This document shows positions 1 to 13,464 of a stretch of DNA of 64,000 bases, piece after piece; position 1 is the stretch's first letter; each line of letters opens with the position of its first letter. The translations under genes and the position numbers were made by a program. The stretch comes from Mortierella alpina (taxonomy: Eukaryota > Mortierellomycota > Mortierellomycetes > Mortierellales > Mortierellaceae), in the NCBI GenBank assembly GCA_029449245.1, contig JANATF010000001.1, positions 2,666,001-2,730,000 on the forward strand, in the 5' to 3' direction. The notes beneath the pieces were generated by a model. The model made no database searches. It saw nothing but the letters and a program-made list of their open reading frames with translations, and had not been told where the DNA came from.

Positions 1-3000
1 ATCGATTGCTTGCGCAAGCACTGAGAGTGTTGGCGAAGCAAAGATACTGCGAACCGAGATCGAATACCCAAGCTTATGAAGCCGCGAGATGACCCGCACT
101 GCCAGCAGAGAATGACCTCCAAGAGCAAAGAAGCTATCATGGCGACTGATACGCTCCAGATGCAGCAGGTCGGCCCAAATCAGCGCGAGAGAACGCTCCA
201 CTTCTCCTTGAGGTTCTTCGTAGGCTTGTCGAGCAAAGTCAAGGTCGCCTGGAGCTGGCAATGCACGTCGATCGAGTTTGCCATTGGGAGTCAATGGGAG
301 AGCCTTCATGCGGACGAATGCTGCCGGCACCATATATGCTGGAAGACAAGTTGTAAGATAATACTGAAGCGTCGAGGCCAGCTGCGCTGCAGAGTGGGCT
401 ATCGCGACATTGGCTGAAGGAATGGTAGTGAGAGGGTGAGTATTCATAGTCCTCGACATCCACAGAGCACTTTCGAATAGGTGGCTCATAAAGAGCACTG
501 ACCGACTTACATTCTGCTCCATCATGCCACTGATCGTGGGTGACGACATAGGCAACCAAACGTTTGGCACTCGACTCCCCGGTAGCAACAACCACAGCCT
601 CTGTCACCAAGGGATTATCAGTAAGCCTTGCTTCAATTTCACCCAACTCGACTCGGAATCCACGGATTTTTACTTGGTGGTCGACACGACCCAAGCAGAC
701 GACATTCCCGTCAGGCAGATATTTTGCAACGTCTCCAGTCTTGTACATCAAGGCTCCAGGCACTTTCGGGAACGGATCCGGGAGGAATGCCTTTGCTGTC
801 AAGTCTGGCTTGTTCAAGTACCCTCTCGACACCCCAAGTCCTGCAATATAGATCTCGCCGACAGCTCCCAGGGGCACAGGATTGCCATGCTTGTCCAAAA
901 TGTAAACGCGCTTGTTGGCACCAGGTCGACCAATGGGAGCCGAATCTTGGCCTATGAGCTCTTCTTCTGCGTACTTCCACGAGGTTGCTACTGCAGAGGT
1001 CTCTGTGGGACCATATTCATTGATAATGATTCCATTTGGTATAAGATTGCGCACTCTCCGGACAAGCGCCGCAGACAGCGCCTCTGCACCAATCGAGAGT
1101 GCCATCATCGCATCCAAGGATGGCAAGTCCCCACAATCCTGGAGTACCGCGGGTGTGAGAATGGCATGGGTGATACGGTTCTGTGCCAGGTAATCCCACA
1201 GTTGGATGAGATCAACACGGATGTCATCTGGAATCACATGTAGAACACCACCAAAGCCAAGCGTGCCGAAAGTCTCGAGAACACTGGGGTCGAAGCTCAT
1301 CGAGGAGAACTGAGCCATGCGGCCCGATGGACTCATGGCAAGGCAGGCTTGCCTGGATGTGACAAGACTGACGACACCTTGGTGCTCCACCATAACTCCC
1401 TTTGGCTTGCCGGTAGTTCCTGAGGTATAGATGACGTACGCAAGATGCTGTGAAGTGAGCGTGCTGGTCTGAGGATTTGTTGTAGGGTAGATTGTCGTGT
1501 CAATGTGGGAATCGACGATGTTTACACTCTGCAACGCTTCCTGTCCTAACGCAGCCTTTCCGACACTGTCGGCGATCAAACAGACAGGCGCAGCGTCTTG
1601 AAGAATGTCGATCAAGCGTCTGCTCGCATAAATTGGGTCAAGGGGCACATAAGCAGCCCCTGCTTTGAGGACAGCCAAGATTCCGATGATCATCTCAAGT
1701 GACCGCGCAACACAGATACCCACGAGTTTGTCTGGCTGGGCGCCCTGCTCCGAAAGACGGTGTGCCAAGCAATTGGCCCGTGCGTTCAGCTCGCTATAAG
1801 TCAACGACTGGTTCTCATGCACGACAGCAATAGCGTTCGGTGTGCGCTCGGCCTGCCGCTCGAATAGGTGGTGCAGGCAATCATCGGCGCGGTAATCCTC
1901 AGTTGTTGCGTTCCAGGTCCGAAGCAGCAGTTGCCGCTCCTCCAATGGCATCATCTCCAAGTGCTGTATGGTTATGCTGCCCTCGCTTTCGAGGGCATGA
2001 GCTAGACTTTCCAGAGTCTGCTTCATATAGCCACATAAACGAGCTGGGTCGGCGGGGTCCATGGTCTGTGCTGTGAGGCCCAGGGAAGTACCAAAGTCCT
2101 CTACTGACAAGGTAACTGGATAGTTGGTGCGCTCCTGACTACTCAAGAACTCAAGACCCGGATATTCGAACCAGCCTTCCTGACTTATGAATTCGTCATT
2201 GGATGTCTTGACGCCGTTTGTCGCAAGGAGTGAGGAGTGTCTGTAGTTCAAAAGGGCACTGAACAGTGGGCTACCGGCAGAGACGCTACTGCAGCGTTGA
2301 GCCAAAGCCAGTGAAGCATGCTCGTGCTCCAGAAGAGCTATCAGGTGTTTGTGGGTGTCCTGAATGCACTCCCGGATATTGCGATCATCAACATCACAGC
2401 GGAAAGGCAGCGTGTTCATGGACAGTCCCAAAGCGTGTCCTAGGCCATTGCCGCTTTGCAGTCTTCCAAAGAGCACCGTACCGAAAACCACACACTGTTG
2501 TCCGCTGGTGCGTGCGAGGACTTGCGCCCATGCAACGTGACAGAGCGCCGCCAAGCTAACTTGTAGACGCTTGGCGTGTGATCGGAGTTGGTCATTCAGC
2601 TCTTGCGGCAGGATCGTATACGATTCCTTCACTTGAGCGCCACCGTCCGACACGGCAGTCATGCCGAATGGATACGTGGGCTCATCGATGCTGCTAAGCA
2701 TTTCCTTGAAAAACCGCTCATGATCGCTAGAGCCTGATTTCGCGCGAGCTTGCGCAAGATGGTCGCGGAAAGCTAGCGGAGCTGGGAGGGTGTCACCTTG
2801 ACCGTCCAAAATAGCCTTGATCTCGACATGCATCTCCTCTTCTGCTGCATGGTCGCCAATTAAATGATGTACCAGTTGCATCAGCAGCCATCGACCGTCG
2901 GTGTCTTGAGCCACAATAAATCGGAGCAGCGGTGCCTGACTCAAATCAATCTTGTAATGCCTGGGGTTGAACCGACTGTTGAGTTGCTCGTGGATAGGTC

Positions 3001-6000
3001 CATCAGCCGGGTCCAAAGAAAGCTCCATGATCGGTAGAGGTGCATTTCTATGCACTACTTGTGCCGAAGCCGACAAATCCTTCCAGAAAAAGGATGTCCG
3101 GAGTATATCGTGTCGATCCACCACTGTCTGGAATGCTTGAAGGTACCGGTCGAGCAGCGTTCTTGTTCCGAAAGCGATGGTTGACGTGAGCAGGTATGGA
3201 TCTCCTTCCTTGGAAAGCAGATGATGGAATAGGATACCATCCTGCAGGGAGGTCAGCTGGTAGATGTCCTGGATATTAGAAACTCCCCCTGGGATGTTCT
3301 GTGTAATATGCTCGATATCGCTCTGAGTCAGATCAATCAACGGTAGCATCTCCGGTGTCAGAGTTTTGGTCTCCAGGGTAATGACGTTCGAAGGGTTATT
3401 TACTGCCTCGTAGCTCCTTGCGACGTTGGCAAGTGCTTGGAGCGTGGGGTTCTCGAAAAGCGAACGCACAGAGACCGTGAGATTGATGCGGCGCAAGTCG
3501 TTGATCATCCTTGCCATGAGGAGGGAGTGTCCACCGAGCGCGAAAAAGTTATCGTGACGACCAATCCTCTCGATTTTCAAAAGGTTACTCCAGATAGCGG
3601 CCAGTTTGATCTCGGTCTCGTTTTGCGGGGCCTCAAACATCTCTCGGGCAAAGTCATCTTCGCTTGGCGGAGGCAGGGCCTTGCGGTCGAGCTTTTCGTT
3701 GGTGGTGAGGGGCATAGATTCCAATCGGACATACGCTGAGGGTACCATATACTGTGGTAGGCTGAGAGCAAGGTGGGACCTAAGGTGACGTGCCAGTTGC
3801 TTCCTGGGCTCCGATACAACATATGCGACAAGTTGCTTCTCGTCGCCACTGCCAAGCGTCAGAACCACTGCCTCTGACACCCACTCGTGCTGTGAAAGAT
3901 GCGCTTCGATCTCGCCAAGTTCGATACGGAAGCCACGAATCTTGACCTGGAAGTCAGAGCGACCAAGATACACCAAGTTGCCATCAGGAAGGTACCGCAC
4001 CAAGTCACCAGTCTTGTACATCCGAGCACCCTCCTGGGTGCTGAAGGGGTCCATGTGAAACCGTTCCACTGTAAGATCTGGCCTGTTGAGATATCCACGA
4101 GCTACTCCCTCTCCGCCGATGAAGAGCTCCCCAACGGCTCCTACTGGCGTCAGCTGCTGATAGGAATCCAGCACATAGAGTCGAGCATTTCCTGATGGCC
4201 GTCCAATAGGTACAATATCCTCGTTATACGCCGCTGGGCATTTCCAAGTGGCACAGGTAACTGAGGCCTCTGTTGGTCCAAAGTCGTTGAACACTGTGTA
4301 CCCTTGGCGGATCAGATTATGAAGTAGGCTAGGCCCTAGAGCCTCGCCTCCTAGCACTAATGTCAGAGGCTTGGTTGACCGAGGCAGGTCGTTTCCGTCT
4401 TGAAGGAAGGACGGCGTAAAGGTCGCATGCGTGATCGACTGCTGAATAATGAAATCCCATAGCTGGTTGCGGTCCATGCGGATACCGTCTGGAGCCAGGT
4501 ACAATGCGGCGCCAGAGCACAACGAGAGAAAAATCTCCCAGACACTGAAGTCGAAACTGATAGATGCAAACTGCAGCATGCGGCTTTGCTCTTGGACGGC
4601 AATGAGCTCTCTGTGGTGCTGCAAAAAGCTTGATACACCTCGATGTTCCACCATCACGCCTTTGGGTTTACCGGTTGAACCAGAGGTATAGATGACATAT
4701 GCCAGGTTCTGCGACGTCAATCCACGTATCTGCGGGTTGCTGATTGGATACGCCAGGGTCTCGTTTGGGTCCAGCACAATCATGGATTGCAACGTCGAAT
4801 CATCAAGAGCGGCACGACCGGTCTCGTCGGCGACCATTATGGTTGGGGTAGCGTCAGCAATAATGTTTCTCAGGCGTTCGCTCGGATAGGATGGATCCAA
4901 TGGTATATAGGCGCCTCCGGCTTTCATAATAGCCAGCATGCTGACGGCCATCGCAGTTGAACGGCTCAAGCACAGCCCGACACAAGTGTCTGGCCGGACA
5001 CCCACTTCACCAAGTCGATGAGCAAGGCTGTTGGATCTCTCATTCAGATCGGTGTACGTCAACGATTGGTCGTCATAGACAATGGCGATGGCTTCGGGGG
5101 TACGCTTAACTTGCTCCTCAAATAGCTGGTGGATGGTGTAGAGACACTGAGGAGAAGGAGTAGTCTTGCTCCATGAATCGACAAGCAAGGCCCGCTCTGC
5201 TGACGACACGATATCAGTCTTGGTGACAGGCTGCATAGGATCGGATGTCAAACCTCTCAGAATGGCTACAAGATATCCCACGTGTCGTTCAATGGTGGTG
5301 GAGTCAAAGAGAGCTGCCTCATAACTCATTGCACCTCGAATGTGGCCGTCGAGATATCCAAACTGCAACTCAAGCTCCGACTCAATTGGACTCCGAGTCG
5401 ATGGCAACTCTCCAAAGTTTTCTTGGTTGAGCCAGCAAAAGGAAGCCTGGTGGCGTGGAATAGAACCCTTGACACGCAAGCTTGGCGAGTTTGCATAGTG
5501 AAGGAGCGCCGTTCTGACGTGGTCGATCACTTGAAGGGTGTTTGGGTTCTCCGAAACGTTGATGTGCACAGGGAGATAGGTGGGATGGTCCACAGTTGTA
5601 CCAAATCGGAAGGCGATATCGATTTCCGACTGACCGCTGAGTCTGGAGAGGAGAGCACCCCAAGCTGACAGCAGAATGAGGTGTACGTCGACATCTTGCT
5701 TCTTGGCCAAAGACTTGAGCGACCGTTCCAGATGTTCATCGAGCCGAATGAGCCACTGTGCCTTATCGGAGATCTGATCGACTCGTCGCGGATGATCTGC
5801 AAGCAGATCGAGTGGAGGAGGCCCTTGACTTGCCGACCTGGCATCAAGTCGATCATACTGTGAGGGAGGCAGGTATTACTGTTGTCAGATTGGACGTTGG
5901 GGTATATTATGGTATTGCTTGACATATCCCGGAACTTACCAGACTGGGCCTAAACACTGGCGAACAAGGCTCATCGAGTAGCCTTTTCTCTTCTAGTACT

Positions 6001-6049
6001 TGCTTTTGAACGCAATTCGGAGAATGCTTCAATTCCACAAGCGTCTCCG
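1..6049 (-). CDS. Bacterial-type nonribosomal peptide synthetase, partial at both ends
   Basis: Exons seen: 1-413, 511-5857 and probably 5940-6049 (introns 414-510 and 5858-5939 have GTAAGT donors and CAG acceptors and keep the frame). Order from the N-terminus: the C-terminal half of a condensation domain (about 5180-5860); adenylation domain 1 with YTSGSTGKPKG (near 4675), FGPTE (near 4280) and YKTGDL (near 4015); carrier domain FFALGGHSL (3520-3548); a condensation domain with HHLLSKEGD (near 3220) and HHLIGDH (near 2860); adenylation domain 2 with YTSGTTGKPKG (near 1410) and YGPTE (near 1010); carrier domain 2, FFALGGHSLL (103-132), after which the gene leaves the window. HH-L-x4-GD is the extended His motif of dual condensation/epimerisation domains, so the residue loaded by module 1 is probably delivered as the D-isomer. 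Bacterial-like NRPSs are known in Mortierella. The first condensation domain lacks its HHxxxDG half and no start codon joins in phase, so the 5' end is unresolved or lost. Amino-acid substrates not assigned. Confidence 0.9.
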
Positions 6050-8466
6050 CTACAACATGTCAATGAATATCTGATAGTCAGGATAACGTTTGCGCATCGG
6101 GGCTCAATGAATAGCAAAGTGTTCACGCTGTAGACGACGTTACCAGAAGAACTGCGTGAAAGTTCTGTGCCTCTTGGTGAGGGTGGGTGACTACTCCCGT
6201 GGAGGCTGAGAAGTGTATCTCTGATATTGCATAGAATGGCGAAACGGGATAAGTTTGTGTATGCTGAGTAATAAGGACATTGTGCATCATCGGTGGTACT
6301 TGTCTTACGTTCCGTCGATAAACATCTTTGCGTCGCTGCGAGGAATCTTGGAAGCATGTTCCGAGTTCTGTGGATCGTCCATGATCGATTGGTCTCCTTC
6401 CAGAATCTGATTCATTGTACGCGCATCTGTCAGCTTCGTCACCATCATTATCCATTGAACATTTCAGCAGCTATGTCATGCTATCGTACCAGCTTATCAG
6501 GGAAACTTCTTGAAGTAAATGCCGTCTGTGAGGTACCAAAGTCACTATCGCTTAAATGTGTAGATTCCTATCGACAGGACGCATCAGATGTATGCAATAA
6601 TGGCTACGTGACCCATACCTAAGCTACCAGGTCTGTTTCATTGACCTACCTGAGTGCTGATAACCATCTTGACTAGTTTCTGAACGGGACTCTGTGGGGA
6701 GTGAAAAGTCGATGCGCCATGCAACGAAATCGGAGGTATTTAACGGTTGCAGTGAAACGCCCTTGCCCCAACCCACTTGCACTGGCCACAGGTCCTTACG
6801 TTTTCCGTAATAACATACGTCTACCTCGAATACATCCTATTGCCTTAATGAACGCTCCCTTTAACCGGCGCATAGAACAGCCTCCGCGAAATGTATTTAG
6901 AATTGATTTCGTGTAAGAAAACCTCTCATGAACGTTCATTTTGAAGTAGGCTCAAGACGAGGCCATGGGTCGAAGAAACCTTAATGCCAAAGTCCCATGA
7001 GGAACGACGCATCAGAGCGATGGATCATGCAAAGTGAAGAAGCAGGAACTCCATGGAAAAACTGCGCAGATGAATTGTAGCTCTTCGCTAGAAGTCTATC
7101 AGACTAACATTGGTTCTTTAACTCCTTTTTTGGTCTTCGCCGCCTCACATCGGACTAGGTAAACAACTGTAAAAGGTCTGGTGGACACTTGCATGTCAAT
7201 CTCTTTCTAAAAAAAAAAAAGCTTGTCCTCGCCCTGCCCTCGCCCTGCCCTCGCCCACGCCCTCGCTCTTGCCGTCACCTACGCCTTTCTCAGCCTCTAC
7301 TCTTCGGGGAAGGAAGGCGCAAGATGGCGACAACAAGCACTGGGGTGTTATTGCGAGGGCGCGGGCGCAGCTAACAATTCACATGCAGTGCTTGTTAAGT
7401 AACACAAAGGTCTGATGGTGTAGTTACACACATCGATTTGGCAAAACCTCAAGAACAGGAGTTGGTGTTGAGTTGCGGCACTTGAATCATAAAGTCCAGC
7501 AGATCAGAAAGTCGCAGGGCAATAGTCCACAGTGTGTTTTTCGGGCGTTTACATTGGGTGGCCTTCCAGTTGAGGTGAGCATGCTTGCCCATTGCCACAT
7601 ACGAAAGAGAGTCAAGCTCTAGTCTGTGTTACTTGAGTGCTCAGTTCAAATTTGTTAGTGCAGAATATTGCCCTGCGACTTTCTGACATTGAAAAAGTGC
7701 TGGGCAATGGAAGCACCGTGCTCGTGTCCTGGGAGAATACATGGACGCAGATTGGTCGTGGAAGAGGGCGAGGGAGCACATGTGCACTAAAAAAATCGCT
7801 TCTCACCAAATGTAGTTAATTAGGGTTGTTCCAATCACCAGACCCCGCTGGTTGGACACGAAGCCGTTCCTGAACGGTAAGGAAAAAAAGGTACGGGTAT
7901 TGTCATTGGCTGTATTCCCTGTCATGTCAAACCCGTTGCTTCAAAAGGACGATTCTTCCGTCTCCCAGAATTCAGTCTTGGGATGATATTATTGGGACCC
8001 TAGTCAAATACATGCAGAAAAAGTGATTGACGCCTTAGATAGCACGCAAACAACTTCAGTGTTTGAACAGAAAGACGAATACGTCCATGTGCCCGTGGCG
8101 ATCCAGATGCATAATACATCACCGAATAGGAGGTGCTGCATAACGTGCAGTTGTCGTTTTGCCGACTCAGTTTCCTGCGCTCTGAACTACACCTCTGTGC
8201 CGCGCACAGATGAAGGATTGTACCTGGATGCAGTTTGTCTCCGCTATGGTTGGACTGCATATTTTGCAACGATTGAGAGCATTACTGCGGAAAAGCCTCA
8301 GAACTTGAGTGGAAGATCTATAAGAAGGAAAACTATCTTTCCTCTATCATTTTTCTTCTGTTCGCTATCCTTTTTCTTCTGTTCGCTCCGGCGTCAATCA
8401 GACATTGTTGACGTTATTATCGTTCATTATCCCCTCTCTACTTGATTTTTCTCTGTTCGGTCTACC
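6050..8466. other. Intergenic / decayed 5' region of the NRPS; no convincing gene
   Basis: About 2.4 kb without a recognisable coding exon. On the minus strand 6309-6415 reads as a possible first exon (ATG at 6415, GTAAGA donor at 6308). It leaves phase 2, whereas the next NRPS exon candidate (starting 6049) needs phase 1, so at least one piece is missing or the match is chance. A C/T-rich stretch with repeated CCCTCGCC-type units lies near 7225-7270. The sequence TTTTTCTTCTGTTCGCT is repeated in tandem near 8350-8390, just upstream of the ABC transporter. Confidence 0.5.
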
Positions 8467-11400
8467 ATGCCGTACTGTGGCGTAGAAGGGTGGAGTGTCT
8501 TTAGTCCAAGGCGTGACCTGGACTTCGGCCTTTGCTTTCAGGACAGGTATGTCGCTACTCATGTTAGATGAGCCATCATCTTAAGTCAACAAGCGGATCT
8601 CTAACCTCCCTCTATCAATCTCACGTAGTGTCCTGACACTCCTGCCCAGCATTGCTCTGCTGATCGCCCTTTCTCCAAGGCTGTACAGAGTTGCTGGGAA
8701 AGGTCAACTCGTGGGCGTCAAACCCAATGCTACCTTCTACTTAAAAATGTTGGCCGTAGTGGCCTCCATTGCCATCCAGCTTGCACTTTTGATCAAGCTT
8801 GTCTCTCAGGATGATTACCCATCTTCCAGCCTGCTGAGCACGATTTTGTACTTGACTTCACTGGTATGTCTCGATTGCAGAACGAATATCTACCACATAG
8901 CCTGGATTCCGTGCTCACGCAGTCCTTTCTAACACATTATTAGGCCTGTGCGGGAGTGCTTCACTGGTTCGAGTTCCGCAACATGCCGAATCCATCCTCA
9001 GTTCTCCTCATCTTCTGGCTCTTTACCGCTCTTATTTCCATCTTTCCCACTCGCTCCCTCATCCAAGAATCCCCTAGTGGGCTCTCCTCAACTATCCCAG
9101 CGCTAAAGCTCGCCTTCACGGTGGTGTCCTTCCTGGTCTTTTTACTCGAGAATATTCCCAAACCCAACCGATCTGTCCTTGCTCGACAAAATGTTACACC
9201 AGCTGTCCAGGCACACCCATCCCCAGAACCAAACTCCAACTTTTTTGCGCGGGTGACGTTTTTCTGGCTGCTGCCGTTGCTGAGGCTGGGCAAGAAAAAG
9301 ACTTTGAGAATGGAAGATATCTGGAACCTGCATCCTAAACTTTTGAGTTACCCGCTCTACATCACCTCCAAGGCCAAGATGGACGCACATGAGGCGATGG
9401 TGGATCAGGAGTTGAACGAGAAGGACAGCAAGGACAACAGGGCAGGCAAACGTGGCTTCGGCAGGACCGTTCTCGCCAAGATTGTGCTCAGCTCTGTCGG
9501 CTATGGGTGCTTGACGGCCATCATCCCCAGGATCCTTTGGATCGCTGCAATCTACTTGCGCCCAACCCTATTCTCGGGCCTGATTGCTTTCGTCGTGAGT
9601 TATTCTGCTCCCCTGAAGGATGCCGGAGTTCCGCCTCAAGCGCCCTGGATCGGCTTTGGTCTCCTAATCGCTGTGTTTACCAGCTCTGTCGTTGCCGCTT
9701 TGTTCGATGCTCAATTTCAGAACATCAACTTTAACTGCAGTCTGAAGGCACGAGGTGTGTTTGTGAACCTGATCTACCGCAAGTCCCTGCGTCTGAGTAC
9801 GACCAACAAGCAAGAGGGTATGGGGTCGCTCGTTAACCACATGAGCACCGATGTTGACAAAGTTGTGGCTCTCTTTCAAGTCATCCATTACCTATGGTCG
9901 TCCGTCGTCGAAATTATCATCGCTGTTGTCCTGCTATATAACGAGGTCCGGTTCGCCATGTTCGCCAGTCTCGGAGTCATTGTCATTATTCTCGGTATCA
10001 GCGCCGCTACTTCTCCCCATATTGGCAAGCACTATATGGCCATGATGATGTTTTCTGACGAGCGGATGAAGCTCATCACCGAGTTAGTGACGTCCGTCAA
10101 GTCCATCAAGCTCTATGGCTGGGAGTCATACTTCACAAGCAAGATAACCACTGCCCGGAACCAACAATTACTCGAGCTCCGCAAGTTTATCTCCTGGATC
10201 ACCTTCATCTCTGTTTTCCTTATTTCGACCGTGCCGTTTTGCGTGTTTGCGACTCTCTCCGTCTACACCGCCATCGCCAAGACAGATGAGCCCTTGGATC
10301 TCCGCAGGATGTTTACCGCGATCACCCTGATTGCTATGCTGGAAGGCCCGGTGAGGATGGTCAGCCAGTCCTTCTCCTCGGCCGTGGGAGGCAAGGTCGC
10401 TTATGAACGTCTTCAAGACTTCTTCAACTCTGAAGAGATTGACGACAAGAATGTCACCAGGAATGTGGACAAGAATGCATCCGAGTTTGCGTACCAAGTC
10501 GAACAAGGATCATTTGGATGGTATGCCCCAGAGGCAATTGAGGCAGCTGCCAAGACCAAAGAAAAGGAGATGAGAGACAAGCCCGCGGAGAACGCCGAGG
10601 CTGCAAAGAAAAACAACTCCGCCGAAGTAAAGGAAAGCGCTGGCGACTCTCATTCGACCTTGGACGTGAAGCCAGGTGACGAGAAGTTTGAGAAGGACAA
10701 CCCGGCTCTGGACAACCCTACCGAAAATACAGTCGACACTATGGGTCCAGTTTTACACGACATCAACCTTCAGATCAAGCGCAGTGCTTTGACAGCTGTG
10801 GTCGGTAGGGTTGGCGAGGGCAAGTCCTCGCTTGTTGGCGCTCTTTTGGGAGAAATGCACAAGTACTCGGGTGCGGTCCGTTCTTACGGCTCCCTTGCCT
10901 ATGTCGCCCAGTCAGCTTGGATCTTGAATGACACAGTGAGGAACAACATTCTGTTTGGTAAACCTTACGACAAGGAGAGGTACCTGAGCACCATTCGAGC
11001 TTGCGCTTTGGTTCCTGATTTCAAGATGCTGGTCAACAGCGACCAGACCGTTATTGGTGAGAAGGTAGGAAGTACAAGAAGGAAAGAATTAATCGAGGAC
11101 GATACTCTTAGGCATAACATCTATCACCATTAACCTTGACTTTCACTAACGGCGTTCTTATATTTGTACCTAAATCAGGGCATCAATCTCTCTGGAGGTC
11201 AAAAGCAGCGCATCTCAATCGCCCGTGCCGTGTACGCCGACGCCGATATATACATCTTCGATGATCCGCTCTCTGCCGTCGATGCCCATGTTGATAAGCA
11301 CATCTTTGAGCATGCCCTGACCAAACTACTAGCAGGCAAGACTCGCATCCTCGTAACAAACGGCGTGAGTCACCTTGCTGAGGTGGACCAGATTGTTGTC

Positions 11401-13464
11401 ATCAAGCAGGGACGCATCTCTCAGGATGGCACCTATGAGCACCTAATTCAGGATGAGCATGGTGATCTGTTCCGTCTCATGCAAGAGAGCAAGCTTGGAG
11501 CTAGCAAAGAAGAGGATGTTGATGCTGAGGGTTTAGATGAGACGTTTGACTCTACAGCTGATGGCTCGGGCGACGAATCTCTGATCGGTTCGGAGACTGG
11601 GGGGGACGACAAGGACAGCAATGGCCACGACGGTGCTCAACACCGTTCAAAATCCTCAGTTAAAGAAGAGGCTTTTGAGGTTGATGACAAGGACGAGGTT
11701 AACGACGAGGTTCTGGCAGAAGGAACAGTTGGCTGGAGCGTCTACAAGTTTTACATCACCAAGCTAGGAACCTTTGGCTCGATCTTATTCCTGATCATCG
11801 CCTGTGGCTCCTTGGCAATGGATATCAGCACCAAGTTGTGGCTACAGCGATGGGGCAAGGAGGCCGATTTCCCAACCGATGAGCGGCACTCGGCTCAGTA
11901 CTGGACCGTCACCTACTTTGCCTGGATCATCTCATCGGCACTCATGCTTACCGTCACCATCGCAAACTTCACGGTCTTCATGTCCTTCAGGGCATCAAAA
12001 GCACTGCATGCCTGCATGCTCGCCCCTTTGGTACGCTCACCCATGAGTTTCTTTGATGTGACATCTGCAGGAAAGATTATCAACCGGTTCGCGCATGACA
12101 TGAATGCCGTTGATATCGATCTACCGGCCCAGTTCTTGAACTTGATCCTCATCTTGTTGTGGGCAGGAAACATTTATGCATTCTGCATCGGAGCCAGCTA
12201 TTACTTTGCAATCGCCATGGTGCCCCTCGGTTACATCTACTACTTGCTCGGAGGGTTCTACCTCGTGTCCTCCCGCGAGATCAAGCGCCTCGATTCCGCC
12301 ACTCGATCACCTATGTATTCTCATTTTGGGGAGACCCTTGGAGGCTTGACAACCATCCGTGCCTACGACGAATCCCACCGCTTCGCCACTCACGCCACAG
12401 TGTTGCTTGACCGCTCTCAGCAGACAAGTTACGTGGCAAACGCAACCGCGCGCTGGCTAGGCATAATGTTTGACATGATGAGTGTCATTATCCTCTCGTT
12501 GGTCGCCCTCCTTGCCGTTGTCCAGCGCAACTCGCTCCAGCAGGGTATCTTCGCGGTCGCTCTTTCCGAGATCGGCAACCTGACCACCGTCATGAACCGT
12601 GTCATTTCCACCGCCTGTCAGATCGAGACTGACATTGTTGCGATCGAGCGTGTACGCGAGTACTCTCAGCTGCCCTCGGAGGCTCGGGATGTTGTTCCAG
12701 ACTCAAAGACCGACAAAGAGTGGCCCCAGCAAGGCGAGATCTCCTTCCAGAACTACAGCACTCGGTATCGCGAGGGCCTTGATCTCGTCCTCAAAAAGGT
12801 CAGCGTCACTATCAAGGGAGCAGAACGTGTCGGAATTGTTGGTCGCACAGGCGCAGGCAAGTCCAGTGTGACTATGGCACTCTTCCGAATTATTGAGGCT
12901 GCTGAGGGTTCTATCTCCATCGATGGCATCGACATCTCTACCCTCGGACTCCAAGAGCTCAGATCTCGCTTGACGATCATCCCGCAGGACCCTTTCCTCT
13001 TTGGAGACTCTATCCGCTCGAACTTGGACCCATTTGGACGTCACACCGATACTGAACTTTGGGCGTCTTTGGAGTCTGCCTCGCTTAAGGCTTACGTCTC
13101 ATCTCTTTCTGAAGGTCTATCGACCATGATCGAAAATGGCGGTGAGAACATGTCTCTTGGTCAACGCCAGCTCATGTCTCTTGCACGAGCAATGCTCTCC
13201 AAGAACACGCGCATTCTGTGTCTCGATGAGGCTACGGCTGCAATCGATATTGAGACAGACAATGCAATCCAGCAAGCGTTGCGTCGCGAATTCCAGGGAT
13301 GCACAGTGCTTACCATTGCACACAGGATCAACACGATTATGGATAACGATCGTATTTTGGTACTTGACAACGGCGAGATGAAGGAGTTTGAGTCGCCCGC
13401 CAAGCTCCTGGCCGACCCAAATTCGATCTTTTATTCACTTGCCAAGGAGTCTGGAAACCTTTGA
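8467..13464 (+). CDS. ABCC-family (MRP/Ycf1-type) ABC transporter
   Basis: Four exons: 8467-8546, 8629-8863, 8944-11064 and 11179-13464, giving about 1573 residues, a normal full-length ABCC protein. The N-terminus (CFQDSVLTLLPS and following hydrophobic segments) fits the extra TMD0 of long MRP proteins. It is followed by TMD1, NBD1, an acidic linker, TMD2 and NBD2. NBD1 has Walker A GRVGEGKSS (near 10808), signature LSGGQKQR (near 11190, just after intron 3) and Walker B IYIFDDPLSAVD. NBD2 has GRTGAGKSS (near 12845), a divergent signature NMSLGQRQL and Walker B ILCLDEATAAID. NBD1 is probably the degenerate site, with Asp after the Walker B Asp and Asn (LVTNGVSHL) at the H-loop His position, as in yeast Ycf1. 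Members export glutathione conjugates, metals and drugs at vacuolar or plasma membranes. Its place beside the NRPS suggests, but does not show, a role in peptide export or self-protection. Confidence 0.93.

Noticed and set aside
1000-4600. Amino-acid substrate codes of the two adenylation domains
   Set aside because: Aligning by eye to the known specificity positions gave codes I do not recognise, so no substrate is claimed.
7222-7275. CRISPR-like or minisatellite array of CCCTCGCC units
   Set aside because: It is only a short C/T-rich simple repeat without spacers.
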